64,000 bases of DNA from assembly GCA_003249215.1 (NCBI GenBank), contig QKJR01000043.1:1-64000 (forward strand), written 5' to 3'. The stretch's first letter is position 1. Every line of letters starts with the position of its first letter. The position numbers and the translations under genes are program-made. The DNA is from Rhodobacterales bacterium (GTDB lineage: Bacteria > Pseudomonadota > Alphaproteobacteria > Rhodobacterales > Rhodobacteraceae). The notes below the pieces were generated by a model. That model saw only the letters and a program-made list of their open reading frames with translations. It searched no databases and was not told the origin of the DNA. Shown here piece after piece: positions 46,250 to 54,975 of this stretch.

Positions 46250-47274
46250 GCGGCGCGATCACGCTCCTCTCCTGCGGTCCCGGGCTCACGGTGCAGGACC
46301 TCGGCCGCCCGGGCCTTGCCTCCGTCGGCCTCTCGCAGGGCGGCGCGGCCGATCCGCTGGCGCTTTTTGAGGCGGCGGCGCTTCTTGGCCTGCCCGCGCC
46401 CGCTGCCTGTCTCGAACTCGCGGGCAGCGGCGCGCGGCTGCGGCTCTCGCAGGACCACCGCATCGCGCTCACCGGCGCGCCGCGCGAGGCGCGCAGCGAC
46501 GGGCGCGCCCTGCGCTGGAACGCCGCGCATGAGCTGCCCGCGGGCGCCGTGATCGAGATCGGCGCCGCCGTGGCCGGGGTCTATGCCTATCTCAGCGTCG
46601 CCGGCGGTATCGCCACCGAGCCCGAGCTCGGCGGGCGCGGCGCGCATCTGGCCGGGGGCATCGGCGGAATGCTGGGCCCCGGCACCGCCCTGCCGCTCGG
46701 CCCCGATCCCGCGCCCGGCACGGCCGCGCTCGCCCTGCCCCTGCCCGATCGCTTCGCGGGCGGCACCGTGCGGCTGATCCCCGGCCCGCAGAGCCGCTAT
46801 TTCGACGCCGAGACGCGCGCGCGCTTCGCCGCCACCCCCTTCGTCATCGCCCGCGCCAACCGGCAGGGCGCGACGCTCGACCAAGACCCGCCCGGCGCCC
46901 CCTTCGAGGCCGCGCTGGCCCCCGCCGGCCTCGTGTCCGAACCAATCCTGCCCGGTGACATCCAGATCACCGGCGGCGGTCAGGCGATGGTTCTGCTCGC
47001 CGAATGCCAGACCACGGGCGGCTATCCGCGGATCGGCTCGGTGATCCCGGCCGATCTGCCGCGGGTGGCGCAGGCGGGGCCCGGCACGGCGCTCCAGTTC
47101 CGCTGGATCACCGCTGACGAGGCCGATTTGGCAAGCCCGCCCGAGGCCCAGATCCTGCGCGCCCTGCGCACCGCCGCCCGGCCCGCGATCCGCGATCCGC
47201 ATGACATCGCCGACCTGCTCGGCTATCAACTGATCTCGGGCATGGTCCGGGGCGACGAGCAGGAGGACGCATGA
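46246..47274 (+). CDS. pxpC: 5-oxoprolinase subunit C
   Basis: A 342-residue KipA/allophanate hydrolase subunit 2-type (biotin-dependent carboxyltransferase family) protein. It shows the N-terminal motif GPGLTVQDLGRPGLASVGLSQGG, the YLSVAGGI block near 108, and the QTTGGYPRIGSVIPADLPRVAQ block near 250. It is the partner of PxpB. The ATG at 46246 overlaps the pxpB stop (ATGA), and its own stop overlaps pxpA in the same way. Confidence 0.93.
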   Translation: MSGAITLLSCGPGLTVQDLGRPGLASVGLSQGGAADPLALFEAAALLGLPAPAACLELAGSGARLRLSQDHRIALTGAPREARSDGRALRWNAAHELPAGAVIEIGAAVAGVYAYLSVAGGIATEPELGGRGAHLAGGIGGMLGPGTALPLGPDPAPGTAALALPLPDRFAGGTVRLIPGPQSRYFDAETRARFAATPFVIARANRQGATLDQDPPGAPFEAALAPAGLVSEPILPGDIQITGGGQAMVLLAECQTTGGYPRIGSVIPADLPRVAQAGPGTALQFRWITADEADLASPPEAQILRALRTAARPAIRDPHDIADLLGYQLISGMVRGDEQEDA

Positions 47275-48011
47275 TCAGGGTCGATCTGAATTCCGATCTG
47301 GGCGAGGGCTGCGGCCAGGATGCCGCGCTGCTCGGCATCGTCAGTTCCGCCAATGTCGCCTGTGCGCTCCATGCCGGATCGGTGGCCGAGATGGCCCAGG
47401 CGATGCGCACGGCTGCGGCGGCGGGGGTGGGCATCGGCGCGCATCCGGGCTTTGACGACCGTGCCGGGTTTGGGCGCAAGCGGGTCACGCTCTCGGCCAC
47501 CGAGATCACCGATCTGATCGCCTATCAGACCGGTGCAGCACGCGCCGTGGCCTCCGCCAACGGATTGAAACTGCGACATTTCAAGCTGCATGGGGCGCTG
47601 GCCAACATGGCCAGCGAAGATACCGGTCTTGCGCGCGCCTGCTATGCGGCGGCGCGCGCGGTCGCGCCCGATCTGGTGCTCATGGTGCTCGCCGCGACCG
47701 CGCAGGAGGCGGCCGCGCGAGAGATCGGCGGCGAGATCGCCTGCGAGATCTTCGCCGACCGGGCCTATAACGCGGATGCGACGCTCGTCGACCGGTCGCT
47801 GCCGGGCGCGGTGCTACACGACGCCGAGACCGCGGCCGAGCGGATCCTGAACATGCTGCGCGCGGGCGCGATCATCGCGCGCGATGGCACCCACATCCCG
47901 ACCCGGATCGACACGATTTGCCTGCATGGCGACACGCCCGAGGCGGTCGAGATGGCGCGCGCGCTGCGCGCCCGTCTGAGCGCGGCGGGCATCACCATCG
48001 CGCCCCTCTGA
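47271..48011 (+). CDS. pxpA: 5-oxoprolinase subunit A (LamB/YcsF family)
   Basis: A 246-residue protein beginning VDLNSDLGEGCG, the family signature, followed by ANVACALHAGS and GAHPGFDDRAGFGRK. It completes the PxpABC enzyme, which turns pyroglutamate, formed by cyclisation of glutamine or N-terminal glutaminyl residues, into glutamate. The order pxpB-pxpC-pxpA with two ATGA overlaps shows tight coupling. It converges on lpxB, with only three bases between the stops. Confidence 0.94.
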   Translation: MIRVDLNSDLGEGCGQDAALLGIVSSANVACALHAGSVAEMAQAMRTAAAAGVGIGAHPGFDDRAGFGRKRVTLSATEITDLIAYQTGAARAVASANGLKLRHFKLHGALANMASEDTGLARACYAAARAVAPDLVLMVLAATAQEAAAREIGGEIACEIFADRAYNADATLVDRSLPGAVLHDAETAAERILNMLRAGAIIARDGTHIPTRIDTICLHGDTPEAVEMARALRARLSAAGITIAPL

Positions 48012-48014
48012 TCC

Positions 48015-49163
48015 CTAGCGCGCGATCGCTCCGAGGACAGAGCGCGCCGCGCGCAGGCCGGGCGCCTCGCCCCCCTCGCCGAGCCGCTCCATCGTCAGCT
48101 CCATCGCCGCGATCTGCTCGGCGCGGGCAGTGTCATTCTCGAGCAGACGCGAGAGCATCGCCGCGATCGGCCCGGGCCGACAGGCAGGGCCGAGGAATTC
48201 GGGCACCGCGCGCGTCTCGGAAATCAGATTGACCAGCGTGACCGTATCGACCTGCAACATCCGCGAGACCAGATGCCAGGTCAGGAAATTCGCGTCATAA
48301 GCGATCACCATCGGCGTGCGGCTCGCGGCGAGCTCGAGGCTGACCGTGCCACTCGCGGCGAGCGCCAGATCGGCCGCGGCAAAGGCCGCGCGCTTGGTCG
48401 CGGCCTCCTCCACCACGATCGGCGGATGCGGCCAGCGTGCGGTCATCTCGCGCACGAGGGGCGCCACGCCCCGCACCGTGGGCAGCACGACGCGCAGCCC
48501 CGGCTCGCGGTCGCGCAGGCGCATCAGCGCCTCGTCGAACCGCGGCCCGAGGCGCTTGACCTCGCCTGCGCGCGAGCCGGGCAGGCACAGGACGAGCGGT
48601 TGATCCGGGCCGATCATATGGGTTTCGCGAAACTCCGCCGCCTCCTCGTCCGTCGCCCGCGGCTCGGCCACGACCGGATGCCCGACAAAATCGCAACTCA
48701 TGCCGGCGGCGGTCATATAGGGCGGCTCGAAAGGCAAAAGGGCGAGGACATGGTCGATCACCTCGGCCATCTTCGCCGCCCGCCCCGGCCGCCAGGCCCA
48801 GACCGAGGGCGCCACATAATGGATGGTGCGCAGATCGGGGCGCTCAGCGCGCGCGGCCCGCGCCACCCGCAGGCAGAAATCGGGGCTGTCGATGGTGATC
48901 AGCGCATCGGGGGCAAGGTCGACCACCGCCGCCGCCGTCTCGGCGATCCGGCGTTTCAGATGGCGATATTTCGGCAGGACCTCCATGATCCCCATCACCG
49001 AGAGCTCTTCCATCGAAAAGCGGCTTTCCAGCCCCTCGGCCGCCATCAGCGGCCCGCCGATCCCGTGAAACTCGACCGCGGGGACGAGGCTTTTGAGCCC
49101 CGCCATCAGCGCGGCACCGAGCTTGTCGCCCGAGGCCTCGCCCGCGATCAGGAAAAGCCTCAT
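48015..49163 (-). CDS. lpxB: Lipid-A-disaccharide synthase
   Basis: A 382-residue GT-B glycosyltransferase (GT19) joining UDP-2,3-diacylglucosamine and lipid X. It begins MRLFLIAGEASGDKLGA, the family signature, and has ITIDSPDFCLRVA near 90, HYVAPSVWAWRPGRA near 120, and LCLPGSRAGEV near 192. The ATG at 49163 overlaps the lpxI stop by four bases. It is the last gene of the envelope cluster. Confidence 0.95.
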   Translation of the reverse strand: MRLFLIAGEASGDKLGAALMAGLKSLVPAVEFHGIGGPLMAAEGLESRFSMEELSVMGIMEVLPKYRHLKRRIAETAAAVVDLAPDALITIDSPDFCLRVARAARAERPDLRTIHYVAPSVWAWRPGRAAKMAEVIDHVLALLPFEPPYMTAAGMSCDFVGHPVVAEPRATDEEAAEFRETHMIGPDQPLVLCLPGSRAGEVKRLGPRFDEALMRLRDREPGLRVVLPTVRGVAPLVREMTARWPHPPIVVEEAATKRAAFAAADLALAASGTVSLELAASRTPMVIAYDANFLTWHLVSRMLQVDTVTLVNLISETRAVPEFLGPACRPGPIAAMLSRLLENDTARAEQIAAMELTMERLGEGGEAPGLRAARSVLGAIAR

Positions 49164-49972
49164 CGCTCCCGGCCCCAGAGAAACAGGCCCTCGGCCTCGG
49201 CCGCGGCCACGGTGGCGGCCCGGTCCAGAAGCAGCACGCCCCCGGCCTCGAAGGCGATGCCGGCAAGGCCCGCTTGCGCCGCGCGCGCGACCGTCTGAGG
49301 CCCGAGCGCCGGCAGGTCGATGCGCCGGTCCTGGCCGGGCTTCGGCGCCTTGTAGAAGACGCCTTTCGCCCCCACCGGATTGGGCCGCAGACCGGCATGA
49401 AGCGCCGCGAAATCGAGCATCGCATCGGTGCCGGGCAGGGCCTCGACCGCAAGGCAGAGCCCCTGCGCCACAACCGCGCCCTGCCCCACGTCGGCCGCGC
49501 CGAGCGCCGCGACGATCTCGGCCGCGCGCGCGGCGTCCAAGGCATCGGCCTCGGTCGGCGCGCCGCACAGCACCCCTTCGCCGGGCACCAGATCGGGCGC
49601 GATCGCATCGGCGCCGATCACCTCAAGATCCCATTCCTCGAAAAGCTCGATCACCGCGCGCAGCGTCGCATCATCGCCCGCCTGCATCGCGCCAATGAGC
49701 CGCGGCACGATCTGCGCGGTGCGCGCGTCGAACATCTCGGCCTCGAGCCGGGGCCGGCGCATGGCGCCTGCAAAACAGACGCGGGTCACGCCCCGCTCGA
49801 CCAGCCCGTCGAGAAAGGGCACCAACCGCTCGATGCGGAACCGCACCGGCTCCGCCCCGGGCACCGCCGAAGGGAAACCATCGAGCTCACAGATCAGAAG
49901 ATCGGGCGCAGCCGCCGCCAGAAGCGCGGGCAGCGCGCCTTGCCCCGCGATCAGCGCCGTCAGCCCCGTCAT
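49160..49972 (-). CDS. lpxI: UDP-2,3-diacylglucosamine diphosphatase LpxI
   Basis: A 270-residue DUF1009 protein that makes lipid X in alphaproteobacteria in place of LpxH. It begins LTALIAGQGALPALLA. The conserved C-terminal catalytic region has VGAKGVFYKAPKPGQDRRIDLPALGPQTV (about 198-226), which holds the metal-binding Asp. It is coupled to lpxA and lpxB by ATGA overlaps on both sides. Confidence 0.93.
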   Translation of the reverse strand: MTGLTALIAGQGALPALLAAAAPDLLICELDGFPSAVPGAEPVRFRIERLVPFLDGLVERGVTRVCFAGAMRRPRLEAEMFDARTAQIVPRLIGAMQAGDDATLRAVIELFEEWDLEVIGADAIAPDLVPGEGVLCGAPTEADALDAARAAEIVAALGAADVGQGAVVAQGLCLAVEALPGTDAMLDFAALHAGLRPNPVGAKGVFYKAPKPGQDRRIDLPALGPQTVARAAQAGLAGIAFEAGGVLLLDRAATVAAAEAEGLFLWGRER

Positions 49973-50778
49973 CTGGGCGTCAGGAAGCTGCGGTCCGAGG
50001 GACCGAGGATGAAATCGAGCACTTCCTGCGCCATCTCGCTTTTCACGCCCTCGTCGTTCAATTTGCGCGCCTGTTCGCGGAAATTGCCCTCGGAGAGCGC
50101 CATGTAGAGCTCGCGCAGCGCCCCGATTTCGGCCCGCGGCACCCCGCGGCGCTTGAGCCCCACGAGGTTGAGCCCCTCGAGCCCCGCCCGCGGCCCCGCG
50201 ACGAGCGCATGCGGGATCACGTCGGCGGTCACCATCGAGAGCGCGCCGATGATCGCGCCGCGGCCGATGCGCACCCATTGGTGAACACCGGACAGGCCGC
50301 CGACGATCACGTCATCCTCGAGGTGGCAATGACCGGCAATGGCGACCGAATTGACCAGGATCACCCGATCGCCGATCTGCGCATCATGCGCCACGTGGCA
50401 CGACGACATGAAGAGCCCGTCATCGCCGACCTTGGTCACGCCACCGCCGCCCTCGGTGCCCGAATTCATCGTCACATATTCGCGGATCCGGTTGCGCGCG
50501 CCGATGATCAGCTGCGTCCGCTCGCCCTTGAACTTGAGATCCTGCGGGATCTGACCGAGCGAGGCGAAGGGAAAGACCACCGTTTCGGCGCCGATCTCGG
50601 TCCAGCCGGTGACGACGACGTGCGATTTCAGCTCGACGCCTTCGGCCAGCGTGACCTCGGGGCCGACATGGCAGAAGGGACCGATCTTGACGTCCGCACC
50701 GATCGTGGCGCCCGGCTCGACCACGGCGGCGGGGTGGATCTCGGCGCTCGGATCGATCGTGCCCGGCTGAATGCTCAT
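49969..50778 (-). CDS. lpxA: UDP-N-acetylglucosamine acyltransferase
   Basis: A 269-residue left-handed beta-helix acyltransferase, the first step of lipid A synthesis. Hexapeptide repeats fill residues about 5-185. The catalytic His lies in SSCHVAHDAQIGD near 127, and the GHCHLEDDVIVGGLSGVHQW block follows. The C-terminal helical region is typical (GLNLVGLKRRGV...LRELY). It starts four bases past the fabZ stop. Confidence 0.96.
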   Translation of the reverse strand: MSIQPGTIDPSAEIHPAAVVEPGATIGADVKIGPFCHVGPEVTLAEGVELKSHVVVTGWTEIGAETVVFPFASLGQIPQDLKFKGERTQLIIGARNRIREYVTMNSGTEGGGGVTKVGDDGLFMSSCHVAHDAQIGDRVILVNSVAIAGHCHLEDDVIVGGLSGVHQWVRIGRGAIIGALSMVTADVIPHALVAGPRAGLEGLNLVGLKRRGVPRAEIGALRELYMALSEGNFREQARKLNDEGVKSEMAQEVLDFILGPSDRSFLTPR

Positions 50779-50782
50779 CGGC

Positions 50783-51244
50783 TCAGCCCTTCAGATCCAT
50801 CATCGCGGTGAATTCCGCCTGCGCCGCAAGCTGCCCCTCGACGAAGGCCTGCCCCTCGAATTTCCAGATCTTGCCGCCGCCACGCTTGACGATGACCTTC
50901 ATTTCCAGAACGTCGCCCGGCACCACCTTGCGGCGGAACTTGCAGGCGTCGATCCCCATGAAATAGGTGCCGAGCGGCTTGTCGATCACGTTGAGCGAGA
51001 TGCCGACGACCACGGCCGAGGTCTGCGCCATCGCCTCGACGATCATCACGCCGGGCATGATCGGTTCCTCGGGGAAATGGCCGGTGAAATGCGGCTCGTT
51101 GTTGGTCACGCATTTGATGCCGACCGCGCTCTCGAAGGGAACGATGTCGCGCACCTTGTCGATGAGCAGGAAGGGATAGCGATGCGGGATGATCCGCTTG
51201 ATCAGGCTCAGATCGGCAGAGGTATAGGGCGCAGGCTCGGTCAT
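50783..51244 (-). CDS. fabZ: 3-hydroxyacyl-ACP dehydratase FabZ
   Basis: A 153-residue hot-dog-fold dehydratase of fatty acid synthesis. It shows [13 protein letters not shown] near 19 and the catalytic motif [20 protein letters not shown], with the active-site His in GHFP and Glu in [12 protein letters not shown]. It competes with LpxA for 3-hydroxyacyl-ACP, which explains its place here. The ATG at 51244 follows AGGAA. Confidence 0.96.
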   Translation of the reverse strand: MTEPAPYTSADLSLIKRIIPHRYPFLLIDKVRDIVPFESAVGIKCVTNNEPHFTGHFPEEPIMPGVMIVEAMAQTSAVVVGISLNVIDKPLGTYFMGIDACKFRRKVVPGDVLEMKVIVKRGGGKIWKFEGQAFVEGQLAAQAEFTAMMDLKG

Positions 51245-51363
51245 GGAACTTCCTTGGCAGGCGGGCACGCGGCCCGTCCGGGGATGGTCGGGGCGGAGGA
51301 CCGCCCGGGCTTGAGACTTGCTAGCAACCGCAAGCCGCGATGGCAAGCTGACAGGTCGCGCGC

Positions 51364-52086
51364 TCAGTTCGCGGGCGCCTCGGGGGGCGCGGTCGGTTCG
51401 GGCAACGGGGTTTCGGGCGTGCTCTCGGGCGGTAACGTCCCGGCCTCCGTTTCCGACACGCCCCCCGGAGTGATATCGGGCGCGACCTCGGGCGCGGTCT
51501 GCGGTGCCTCGTCGCCCCCGTCCCCAAGCTCGGCATCGACGAGCGTCGCCATCTCGTCGGTGATATCGGCCTGAGCAAGGCCGCGGATCACCGTGCGCCG
51601 GTCGATCACCAGCGCCGCGCCACGCTCGGCGAGGATCCGGTCCAGAAGCGGCACCGCCGCCTCGACGAAGCCCTGCCGCTCGTCCTCGAAGCGCCGCGAG
51701 AGCGCCTGGGCCTTGGCCTTCTGCGCCGCGCGGATGCCGGTGGCGCGCTGATCGAAGGCATCGGCCTCGGTGCGGAACTCGGCGGGTGCCATCGTCGCGC
51801 GCCGCTCGGTCAGCGACTTCTCCTCGGCGATCAGATCGTCGGCGATGCGGTTGTTCTCGGCATTGAGCGCGGAGGATTCCTGCGCGATCTCGCGCGCGAC
51901 GCGCCGCCCCCAGGCGGACCGCTCGTAAAGCCGCTCCCAGTCGAGCATCAGAATGCCCGAAACCGCCTGCGGCACGCCCGGCGCGGCGGCCTGCTGCGCC
52001 GGGGCCAACCCCGGAAAGGCAACGAGCGCGGCCAGCAGAACTGCCAGAACCGCGCCCGTCGAATATGCCCCGCCCTTCGGCGTCAT
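51364..52086 (-). CDS. skp: Skp/OmpH family periplasmic chaperone
   Basis: A 240-residue protein with a signal peptide (about 1-31, ending APAQQ) and a long coiled-coil body (about 65-150) rich in Glu, Ala and Arg, as in Skp. [17 protein letters not shown] and the later [11 protein letters not shown] are the family strands. The C-terminal 50 residues are a Pro/Glu/Thr tail not found in E. coli Skp. It should hold outer-membrane proteins on their way to BamA, whose stop is only four bases upstream. Confidence 0.88.
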   Translation of the reverse strand: MTPKGGAYSTGAVLAVLLAALVAFPGLAPAQQAAAPGVPQAVSGILMLDWERLYERSAWGRRVAREIAQESSALNAENNRIADDLIAEEKSLTERRATMAPAEFRTEADAFDQRATGIRAAQKAKAQALSRRFEDERQGFVEAAVPLLDRILAERGAALVIDRRTVIRGLAQADITDEMATLVDAELGDGGDEAPQTAPEVAPDITPGGVSETEAGTLPPESTPETPLPEPTAPPEAPAN

Positions 52087-52090
52087 GAGC

Positions 52091-54418
52091 TCAGAACCGG
52101 CTCGAGATCGTCAGGTCGAAAGACTGCTCCTTGTCGTAGTCTTCCTTCATCAGCGCCTTCGAGAAGTTCAGCCGCAAGGGACCGATCGGCGTGGTCCAGA
52201 ACAGCGATACCCCCACCGACGAACGCCAGTTCAGCCCGTCGTCGACGGTCGCGGCGCCCGCGACATCGTCGAGCCCCCAGACCGAGCCCACGTCGAAGAA
52301 AACACCGCCATGCATGTTGTATTCTTCGGGCAGGCCGAGCGGGAATTCGCTTTCCAGACGCAGCGCGGCGAAATACTTGCCGCCAAGCGCGTCCTGATTG
52401 GTCGCGCCGAGATCGCGCGGACCAAAGCCGTTCGATTCGAAGCCGCGGATCGCCCCATTGCCCGAGAAGCGCGACATCACCGTCGTCTGGCTGTCGCCGC
52501 GGGCATGAACCGCACCGCCCTCGAGCTCGGCGCGCAGCGTCACCTCTTCCTGCATCACCTTGCGCTCGACACGCGCGAGCGCGGTGGTGGTGATCGCCTC
52601 GACATCGCCGCCGAAGCCCTCGAAATCCTGACCGAAGCGCAGGGTCACGCCCCAGCGCGGGTCGAGCCCGGTGTTCCGGGTGTCGTAGGTATAGGTGTAG
52701 CCGACCGCCGAGGAGTTCAGCTTGCCAGCCTCGGCCTGCAGGATCGGCGAGGAGTTGGCATCGACGTCATAAAGCTCGTTCTGACCATAGCTGTAGCGCA
52801 GCTCGAGCCGGGCATTGCGCGACACCGGGAATTCGAGCGCCGGCGAGATGCCGATCTCGCGGGTCGAGTAATCGGCGTTGTCATATTCCGAGGTGTTGTA
52901 CCAGACCCGGAACTTGCCCTTGAGATCGCGCCCGAGCAGCGCCGGTTCGATGAAGGTGACCGAGTTCTGCTGGTTGTCCGAGGTGGTGGCGATCGAGAAG
53001 CCGAGATATTGCCCGCGCCCGAGGAAGTTCGATTCCTGCAGGTTGAGCGAGAGCCCGAAGCCCGCCGACTTGCCATAGCTCGCGCCGATCGAGAACGAGC
53101 CGGTGGGCTGTTCCTCGACGTTCACATCGACCACGACCTGATCGGGGGCCGAGCCCTGACGCGAGTTCACATCGGCCTTGGTGAAGAACCCGAGCGCGCG
53201 GATGCGTTCGGCCGAGTTGCGGATCTCGCGCGGGTTGAAGGGGTCGCCTTCGACCGTGTTGAACTGGCGCCGGATCACCTGATCAAGGGTGGTGTTGTTG
53301 CCCTCGATGTCGATGCGTTCCACGAAGATCCGCGGCCCGCGCACCAGCGCGAATTCCACATCGAGCGTGCCGTCGGCCGGGTTGCGGGTCACCCGCGGAT
53401 CGACGCGGACGAATTGCGCCCCGTGACGCAGCGCGAGCTCTTCCATCCGGGTGATCGCCAGATCGACGGCATTCGGCGAATAGACCACGCCGGGGCGGAT
53501 CTTGGTCTGTTTCTGGAATTCCGCGGCGTCGAGTTCGGCCACTTCCGAGACGGTGGTGATCTTGCCGAAGCGGAACTGCTGACCTTCGCGGACGTTGAAG
53601 GTCATGAAGAAGCCGTCGCGCTCGCGGGTCATTTCCGAGGAAACGCCGGTCACCTGCACATCGACATAGCCGCGCGAGCGGTAGAAATCGGTCAGCAGCT
53701 GGCGGTCATAATCGACGCGGCCCTCGACGAAAGTGTCGCGCTGCACGAGCTGGCGCAGCAGGCCGGCCTGTTTCGTGGCGAGCACGTTGCGCAGGCGGCG
53801 GTCGGAATAGGCGCGGTTGCCGGTGAAGGAGATCCGCTCGATCTCGGTGTTCTTGCCTTCCTTGATCTCGAAGGCGATGTCGACGCGGTTGCCGTCGCGG
53901 CGGATCACCTTGGGATCGACGCGCGCGGCCATCCGGCCGATCTCGGCATAGGCCTGGGTGATCTTGGCGGCATCGGCCTCGACGGTGGCGGGCGAATAGA
54001 CCTTGCGCGACTGGGTGGCGATGATCCCGGCGAGCTGATCGTCCTTGAGCTTCTTGTTGCCCTCGAAGTTCACCACCGAGATCGTCGGATATTCCTGCAC
54101 CTTGATCACAAGGGTGCCACCCTGCGGCACGATCTCGACGCTTTCGAACAGGCCCGAGCCCTGCAGCCGCTGATAGGCGTCGTTCAGCGCCCCGGCCGAG
54201 ACCGTCTTGCCCTTGGCGATTCCGGCATAGGTCAGGATCGTCTGCGGCTCGATCCGCTCGTTGCCCTCGATCTTGACCGAACTGAAGGCATAGTTCTGCG
54301 CCGAGGCGAGTTGCGGAACGGCAAGGGAAGCCATTGACGCCACGAGGAAAACCGCCGCCGAGCCGCGCAGGTTCCGGCTCAGGGCGACAGACCCCGCCCG
54401 CTCAAGCCATTTGCTCAT
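52091..54418 (-). CDS. bamA: Outer-membrane protein assembly factor BamA
   Basis: A 775-residue Omp85 protein. The signal peptide ends near residue 41 (ASAQNYAFSSV). Five POTRA domains follow to about 440, the first opening VKIEGNERIEPQTI and the fifth containing ERIDIEGNNTTLDQVIRRQF. A 16-stranded barrel completes the protein, with NGAIRGFESNGFGPRD (the VRGF/Y-like L6 motif) near 650 and the terminal beta signal ending FDLTISSRF. It is the essential core of the BAM complex. Confidence 0.96.
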   Translation of the reverse strand: MSKWLERAGSVALSRNLRGSAAVFLVASMASLAVPQLASAQNYAFSSVKIEGNERIEPQTILTYAGIAKGKTVSAGALNDAYQRLQGSGLFESVEIVPQGGTLVIKVQEYPTISVVNFEGNKKLKDDQLAGIIATQSRKVYSPATVEADAAKITQAYAEIGRMAARVDPKVIRRDGNRVDIAFEIKEGKNTEIERISFTGNRAYSDRRLRNVLATKQAGLLRQLVQRDTFVEGRVDYDRQLLTDFYRSRGYVDVQVTGVSSEMTRERDGFFMTFNVREGQQFRFGKITTVSEVAELDAAEFQKQTKIRPGVVYSPNAVDLAITRMEELALRHGAQFVRVDPRVTRNPADGTLDVEFALVRGPRIFVERIDIEGNNTTLDQVIRRQFNTVEGDPFNPREIRNSAERIRALGFFTKADVNSRQGSAPDQVVVDVNVEEQPTGSFSIGASYGKSAGFGLSLNLQESNFLGRGQYLGFSIATTSDNQQNSVTFIEPALLGRDLKGKFRVWYNTSEYDNADYSTREIGISPALEFPVSRNARLELRYSYGQNELYDVDANSSPILQAEAGKLNSSAVGYTYTYDTRNTGLDPRWGVTLRFGQDFEGFGGDVEAITTTALARVERKVMQEEVTLRAELEGGAVHARGDSQTTVMSRFSGNGAIRGFESNGFGPRDLGATNQDALGGKYFAALRLESEFPLGLPEEYNMHGGVFFDVGSVWGLDDVAGAATVDDGLNWRSSVGVSLFWTTPIGPLRLNFSKALMKEDYDKEQSFDLTISSRF

Positions 54419-54455
54419 TGCCCACTCCCCGCCTCAAGAATTCTGCTTTGCACAG

Positions 54456-54484
54456 GAAGTAACTTGAAAGCCGGTCCTTGTCAA
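54456..54484 (-). promoter_or_regulatory. Predicted bamA promoter
   Basis: On the reverse strand TTGACA (54484-54479) stands 17 bases before TACTTC (54461-54456), about 35 bases upstream of the bamA start. The -35 is a full consensus match and the -10 is weak. It suggests bamA and the lpx genes have their own promoter within the larger cluster. Confidence 0.55.
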
Positions 54485-54508
54485 AAGCCCAAGGGCCCGC
54501 AAGGCCCT
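54485..54508 (-). terminator. Hairpin ending the small membrane-protein transcript
   Basis: AGGGCC and GGCCCT pair around TTGCG on the reverse strand, followed by TTGGGCTTTT. It lies immediately before the bamA promoter, so the upstream and downstream parts of the cluster may be partly separated here. Confidence 0.55.
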
Positions 54509-54658
54509 GTTTGGCGCAAGTTGTTGCGTCCCGGCACGCCCCGGATACGAAGGAGAGCGCCCTGCCCCTCTCGCGCGGGGGGCGAGAGGCAGAGGTATGC
54601 AGGGAGATCAACGCCCTGAGACAGCGAAAAAGCGGCAGGATCGGAGGACCCGAGGGGC

Positions 54659-54832
54659 TCAGAGGACGTAGGGCGCGCCCATCTGCGGGCCGAACATCTC
54701 GGCCAGTTGCAGGCCGATCAGCGCCGCGCCGGTGAGTGCCACGACGACCGCCGCCGGAACCAGAATCCGGTCGAGCATGACATCTGCCATCAGCGACAGG
54801 CCACGATAGCCTTCGGTCAGAACGAGTTGCAT
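54659..54832 (-). CDS. 57-residue single-helix membrane protein between rseP and bamA
   Basis: The protein reads MQLVLTEGYRGLSLMADVML, then a hydrophobic helix (about 23-44: ILVPAAVVVALTGAALIGLQL) and a short tail MFGPQMGAPYVL. The ATG at 54832 is chosen because GGAGG lies eight bases before it; the in-frame ATG at 54856 has no such site. I know no family. Its place between the S2P protease RseP and BamA suggests an envelope role, but nothing in the sequence proves it. Confidence 0.65.
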   Translation of the reverse strand: MQLVLTEGYRGLSLMADVMLDRILVPAAVVVALTGAALIGLQLAEMFGPQMGAPYVL

Positions 54833-54975
54833 TTTCCGACCCTCCTTGCGGTCCATGGGCCTTTGCGGTCCACGGTTCGAGGTCTACCGCGCCATTATGG
54901 CCGAATTGGGGCGGGAATGCGGGGAAATCGGCGTTTGTGGTTACCCGCGCCCCGGTGTCTCGGGGCTCCCAGAGC

